Under the pieces are notes generated by a model. It made no database searches, was not told where the DNA came from, and worked only from the letters and a program-made list of their open reading frames with translations. This document shows positions 60,837-64,000 of a stretch of 64,000 bases of DNA, piece by piece. Every line of letters starts with the position of its first letter. Position 1 is the stretch's first letter. Location of the stretch: NCBI RefSeq assembly GCF_030823405.1, contig NZ_JAUSXC010000001.1:558001-622000 (forward strand), written 5' to 3'. Source of the DNA: Chryseobacterium ginsenosidimutans (GTDB taxonomy: Bacteria > Bacteroidota > Bacteroidia > Flavobacteriales > Weeksellaceae). The position numbers and the translations under genes were made by a program.

Positions 60837-63476
60837 ATGAAAAAAAATATTTTATTCCTTTTAGTGCTTTGTATAGCTGTTTCTTGTGTCACGAAAACAA
60901 AGAGGCCGGAGCAGCGTTCGAAGTTCATGAAAGGGTTCACAACATATTACAATACCCTTTTTAATGCAAAAGACGCATTAAATAACGAGTTTGAAACAAG
61001 GGATAAGGCACATAAAGACAATTTTTATGCACCGTTTATTCCTATCCTTACCTACGAAGATCAGCCTTTGGGAAGTGATCTTGGGCAGTCGGCCGCTTTT
61101 GCAGAAAATTCTATGAAAATGGCAGAAGTAAACCAGCCTCAAAATACATCAGGTAGAGGAGGACCTCCGGGAATGCCAGGAAACCAAATGTCGGGCGGAG
61201 CAGGCATGCCTTCATTATCAGGCGCTGTAAACGGAACAATGGACAAAATGGGGTTAGGTAAAGGCTCAGAAGGCCAACCGGAACAAAAAGGCGCTACAAC
61301 ACTTGAAATTGCAGAGGCAAAAGCTTTAAAAGCGATCAACAAATATTCTGTCATCAGACATGGTGAGGAGCAAAACAAACAGATCTTTGATGCTTATATG
61401 ATTCTTGCTCAGTCAAGAATTTACCGTGGAAAATCATTGGAAGCTTTGGATGCCTTAAACTACGTTTTCACTCACATGAAAGACGACAAAAGGATTCCTT
61501 TAGCGAGAATTTATCAAGGTCTGGCTTATGCCGAGATTAAAAATTATCATAAAGCACAGGAAGTTTTTTCTAAACTAAAAAGTGAAAAAATCAGTAAAAA
61601 TTATGATAAACTTTTAAGTATTTATCAATCCGAGGCTTATCTGGATAATGGTAAAAAAGAAGAAGCTGTAAAAGAGCTTGACCGCGCTTTTGAGCTTAAC
61701 GGTAACAGAAAACTAAAAAGCAGAATTGCCTTTTTGAGAGGACAGATTTTAGAAAATCTTAATCAAAATGAAAAGGCGAGAGAGAGTTTTATGGCAGCTT
61801 ATAAATATGCCAACAATTTTGAATTTGAAGTGAAATCTCAGATTGAGATTGCCAAAACTTTCAACGGAAACGGAGATTACAGCGGTGCCAGAAAATATCT
61901 TGAAGACATCAGTAAAAAAGGAACTTATGCGTCAAGAAAGAATGAATTTTATTATGCTTTAGGCTTAATGGCAAACAAAGCCGGAAAAAAAGATGAGGCT
62001 CAGGAATATTTTAGAAAATCTCTTAAAGAAAAGGTTTCCGACGGGCAGATCCGTGGTTTGGCTTATTATGAAATAGGGAAGGGGTATTTAGATAAAAACG
62101 ATTACATTGGCGCCGGAACTTATTATGATTCTGCATTAGCTGTAATGACGTATGAACCTTCTAAAATTCTTTTGGCAGATCAGTCTGTTTACATTAAAAA
62201 GATTTCTAAAAACTATTATTTAATTAAGAAAAATGACAGTATTCTGAACTTAGCTAAAATGTCTACAGAACAGAAAACTGACTTTTTCACAAAATATATT
62301 GCAAAAGTCAAGGTAAAAGAAGAAAGAGAGGAATTAGAAAGAAGACGTGCGGAAAGAGACAAAGGTTTTGATACCGGAGATTATAGTTCAAAATCAATTT
62401 TTGCAAACAGTCCAAGTACTTTTGAAGATTTCGGAGTAGCAACTAAAGGTTTTTATTTCTCCAATACAGGTACCGTTTCAAAAGGAACTTCTACCTTTAA
62501 GCAAACCTGGGGTGAAAGAGCATTGGTTGATAACTGGCGTTTTTCTAAGAAAATGGCAACGATCGAGGATATGAAGAATGACGCATTAGGAACAAACACA
62601 GCGCCAAACCCAAGACGTTTTGAACCTGCTTTTTACATAGAGCAGATTCCTACAGATATTGCAAAGCTAGATCAATTAAAAAAAGACAGAGATACCGCTT
62701 CTCTCGGATTAGGGGTCATGTATCAGAATTACTTTACGAATACTCCTTTAGCCACAAAAACGCTATATGATCTGGTAGATGTAAAACCTGAAGAAAAAGT
62801 AATGTTGCAGGCTTTATACGAGATTTTCGCCATGAATTACGAGAAAAACCCGCAGGCATCAGAAAGAGCAAAGCAGATATTACTGACTGATTATCCTTAT
62901 ACTTCTTATGCAGAATTCGCTAGAAATCCGAAGAATAAAACTTTCGTGAAATCTTCTGAAGATGTTGAAAATCAATATAAACAAGCTTTTGCTTTATATG
63001 AAACTGAGAAATTCGGGGAGAGTAAAGATATTATTGAGCAGACCATTCAAAAATATCCTAAAGATGCACTTGTCCCTAAATTATACCTTTTAAATGCTTT
63101 TAATTCAGGAAAATCGAGTGGGAAAGAGGTAATGATTTTACAGTTGGAACAAATTGTTTTAAATTATGCTAAGACGCCTGAAGGCGAAAAAGCCAAAGAA
63201 ATGTTGAATTACCTGAAAAGCGATCTAAGTTTTCAGGCTACGGATAATAAAGGAAATGCGATACCTCAAAATCCTTCAAACATGAGTAACAACATTCCAC
63301 AACAGCCTTCTCAACAGCTTAATGGAACGAGTACCCAACAAAAACCGAGCAGCAATAATTTCATGAGCAATCCTCAGCAAATGCAGCCTGGCGGAAACGG
63401 TAACAGACCGCCTAAAAAACCAAACACTAACCAGCCATTACAGCCAACGCAAACAGTTCCTGCAAAACCACAATAA
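60837..63476 (+). CDS. sprE: gliding motility/type IX secretion lipoprotein SprE (PorW)
   Basis: 879 residues with a lipoprotein signal ending in AVSCV, then the family-specific start KRSPEQ-like region with KFMKGFTTYYNTLFNAKDAL, many TPR units (about 180-450 and 640-770) and a glutamine-, asparagine- and proline-rich C-terminus. This matches SprE/PorW, needed for type IX secretion and gliding. A low-complexity Gly/Met/Pro stretch lies at about 100-135. Terminator right after the stop. Confidence 0.88.
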   Translation: MKKNILFLLVLCIAVSCVTKTKRPEQRSKFMKGFTTYYNTLFNAKDALNNEFETRDKAHKDNFYAPFIPILTYEDQPLGSDLGQSAAFAENSMKMAEVNQPQNTSGRGGPPGMPGNQMSGGAGMPSLSGAVNGTMDKMGLGKGSEGQPEQKGATTLEIAEAKALKAINKYSVIRHGEEQNKQIFDAYMILAQSRIYRGKSLEALDALNYVFTHMKDDKRIPLARIYQGLAYAEIKNYHKAQEVFSKLKSEKISKNYDKLLSIYQSEAYLDNGKKEEAVKELDRAFELNGNRKLKSRIAFLRGQILENLNQNEKARESFMAAYKYANNFEFEVKSQIEIAKTFNGNGDYSGARKYLEDISKKGTYASRKNEFYYALGLMANKAGKKDEAQEYFRKSLKEKVSDGQIRGLAYYEIGKGYLDKNDYIGAGTYYDSALAVMTYEPSKILLADQSVYIKKISKNYYLIKKNDSILNLAKMSTEQKTDFFTKYIAKVKVKEEREELERRRAERDKGFDTGDYSSKSIFANSPSTFEDFGVATKGFYFSNTGTVSKGTSTFKQTWGERALVDNWRFSKKMATIEDMKNDALGTNTAPNPRRFEPAFYIEQIPTDIAKLDQLKKDRDTASLGLGVMYQNYFTNTPLATKTLYDLVDVKPEEKVMLQALYEIFAMNYEKNPQASERAKQILLTDYPYTSYAEFARNPKNKTFVKSSEDVENQYKQAFALYETEKFGESKDIIEQTIQKYPKDALVPKLYLLNAFNSGKSSGKEVMILQLEQIVLNYAKTPEGEKAKEMLNYLKSDLSFQATDNKGNAIPQNPSNMSNNIPQQPSQQLNGTSTQQKPSSNNFMSNPQQMQPGGNGNRPPKKPNTNQPLQPTQTVPAKPQ

Positions 63477-63480
63477 ACAA

Positions 63481-63507
63481 AAAAGCGAAGAACTAATCTT
63501 CGCTTTT
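63481..63507. terminator. bidirectional terminator
   Basis: AAAAGCGAAG (63481-63490), 7-base loop, CTTCGCTTTT (63498-63507), between sprE and the convergent tsaB; it overlaps the last codons of tsaB. Confidence 0.8.
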
Positions 63508-64000
63508 CTTTTTCTTTACCCCATGAAAGTCTTTCAGATAAAAGGGTTCGAAATAAGCAATATCTTCAAACTCTTTTTTATCAATTTTTTCAAGACTTTT
63601 CTTAATTAAATATTGTGCAGAAGGGTATATCGTTTCGTTAAACTCAGCACTTGGAAGCTGCAAAATTTCTTTTGCTTTTTTCGCTCCGTCACCTACAAAT
63701 ATTACTTTTTTATCTTTAAATTCTTGAAAAGAAGTTTCATCTAAAATCTTAGCTTCCGTTCCTGACATTTCTTTTCCAGTTTTACCGTCATAAACCGCCG
63801 TATAAACCTCCATTCTCCTTGCATCTATTAATGGTATTACAAAGTCGTAGTTTAGGTTTAAAAAGGGTTCTATCATCGTTTCTAAGGAATTCACTGCGAT
63901 CAATGGTACTTTTAATCCATAACAAAATCCTTTTGCAGAAGAAGCGCCAATTCTCAATCCTGTGTAAGAACCGGGTCCTTTACCTAAAGAAACCGCTTCA
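63493..64000 (-). CDS. tsaB: TsaB, tRNA threonylcarbamoyladenosine synthesis, partial
   Basis: The 3' part of the gene; the 5' end lies past the right edge. Visible: EAVSLGKGPGSYTGLRIGASSAKGFCYGLKVPLIAVNSLETM and later VIPLIDARRMEVYTAVYD, both TsaB/YeaZ signatures. TsaB pairs with TsaD and TsaE to place t6A on tRNAs. The C-terminus is charged (FHGVKKKKSED) and its coding end overlaps the terminator. Confidence 0.95.
   Translation of the reverse strand, partial: EAVSLGKGPGSYTGLRIGASSAKGFCYGLKVPLIAVNSLETMIEPFLNLNYDFVIPLIDARRMEVYTAVYDGKTGKEMSGTEAKILDETSFQEFKDKKVIFVGDGAKKAKEILQLPSAEFNETIYPSAQYLIKKSLEKIDKKEFEDIAYFEPFYLKDFHGVKKKKSED

Noticed and set aside
1..64000. CRISPR arrays, insertion sequences, rRNA, prophage structural genes
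   Set aside because: No regularly spaced repeats, DDE transposase, ribosomal RNA or phage structural proteins were seen anywhere in the window.

Overview
The window reads as chromosome of a Flavobacteriia member, most likely Chryseobacterium or a close Weeksellaceae relative. Supporting signs are AT-rich DNA, promoters of the Bacteroidota type (TTTG, 19 bases, TAnnTTTG), little use of Shine-Dalgarno sites, three GLPGLI-family secreted proteins, SusC/TonB-type outer-membrane proteins, a GH92 mannosidase and the gliding/type IX secretion lipoprotein SprE/PorW. No ribosomal RNA or CRISPR array was seen.

Layout. 1-4.3 kb is core: the 5' end of mutL, a DUF1275 membrane protein with a UspA-like partner, and an OmpR-type two-component system. 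4308-19422 is a 15.1-kb integrated mobile element. It sits at the 3' end of tRNA-Leu(UAA), is bounded by an 8-bp direct repeat (TTTAGTAC), and was most likely inserted by its own large serine recombinase. It carries a Panacea/MazF-like toxin-antitoxin pair, a stand-alone RarA/MgsA C-terminal-domain protein with an overlapping unknown partner, a small serine recombinase, a VanZ-like protein, a DUF4352 protein, and a tightly overlapping six-gene cargo operon: thymidylate synthase, C5 DNA methyltransferase, HD phosphohydrolase, P-loop ATPase and two unrecognised proteins. I do not recognise this combination as a named system; it is the best candidate for an undescribed, probably defensive, system.

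The integration module is unusual. The crossover site lies inside the recombinase reading frame. In the integrated state the recombinase runs into antisense tRNA sequence. The frame that would continue across the circle junction is open for 42 codons at the far left end and stops in a TAGTG overlap with the next gene. Circularisation would therefore rebuild a 556-residue recombinase and a four-gene operon. The element also supplies a replacement terminator to the tRNA operon.

19.4-39.7 kb is core: three tRNAs, DUF3127 protein, aat, a DMT transporter, a TPR protein, an MDR oxidoreductase with a Crp-family regulator, glmM, feoAB, GLPGLI proteins, an outer-membrane receptor, an Xre regulator, a JmjC-like cupin protein and an M14 peptidase. 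39.8-49.6 kb is a long NAD/ADP-ribose operon: NADAR, 2OG oxygenase, ADP-ribosylation/crystallin J1-like, DUF4291, macrodomain, TonB receptor, NadR, sirtuin, ADP-ribosylglycohydrolase, Tpt1/KptA, zinc ribbon and metallophosphoesterase. A divergently placed but same-strand NrtR-like Nudix regulator precedes it, and matching 19-bp palindromes with identical promoter geometry lie before nrtR and before the operon. The last two operon genes are each frameshifted.

50-64 kb holds lepA, GH92, a decaying family of exported paralogues, an ECF sigma factor with a membrane partner, a DUF2520 protein, a KdsC-like phosphatase, Maf, SprE/PorW and part of tsaB.
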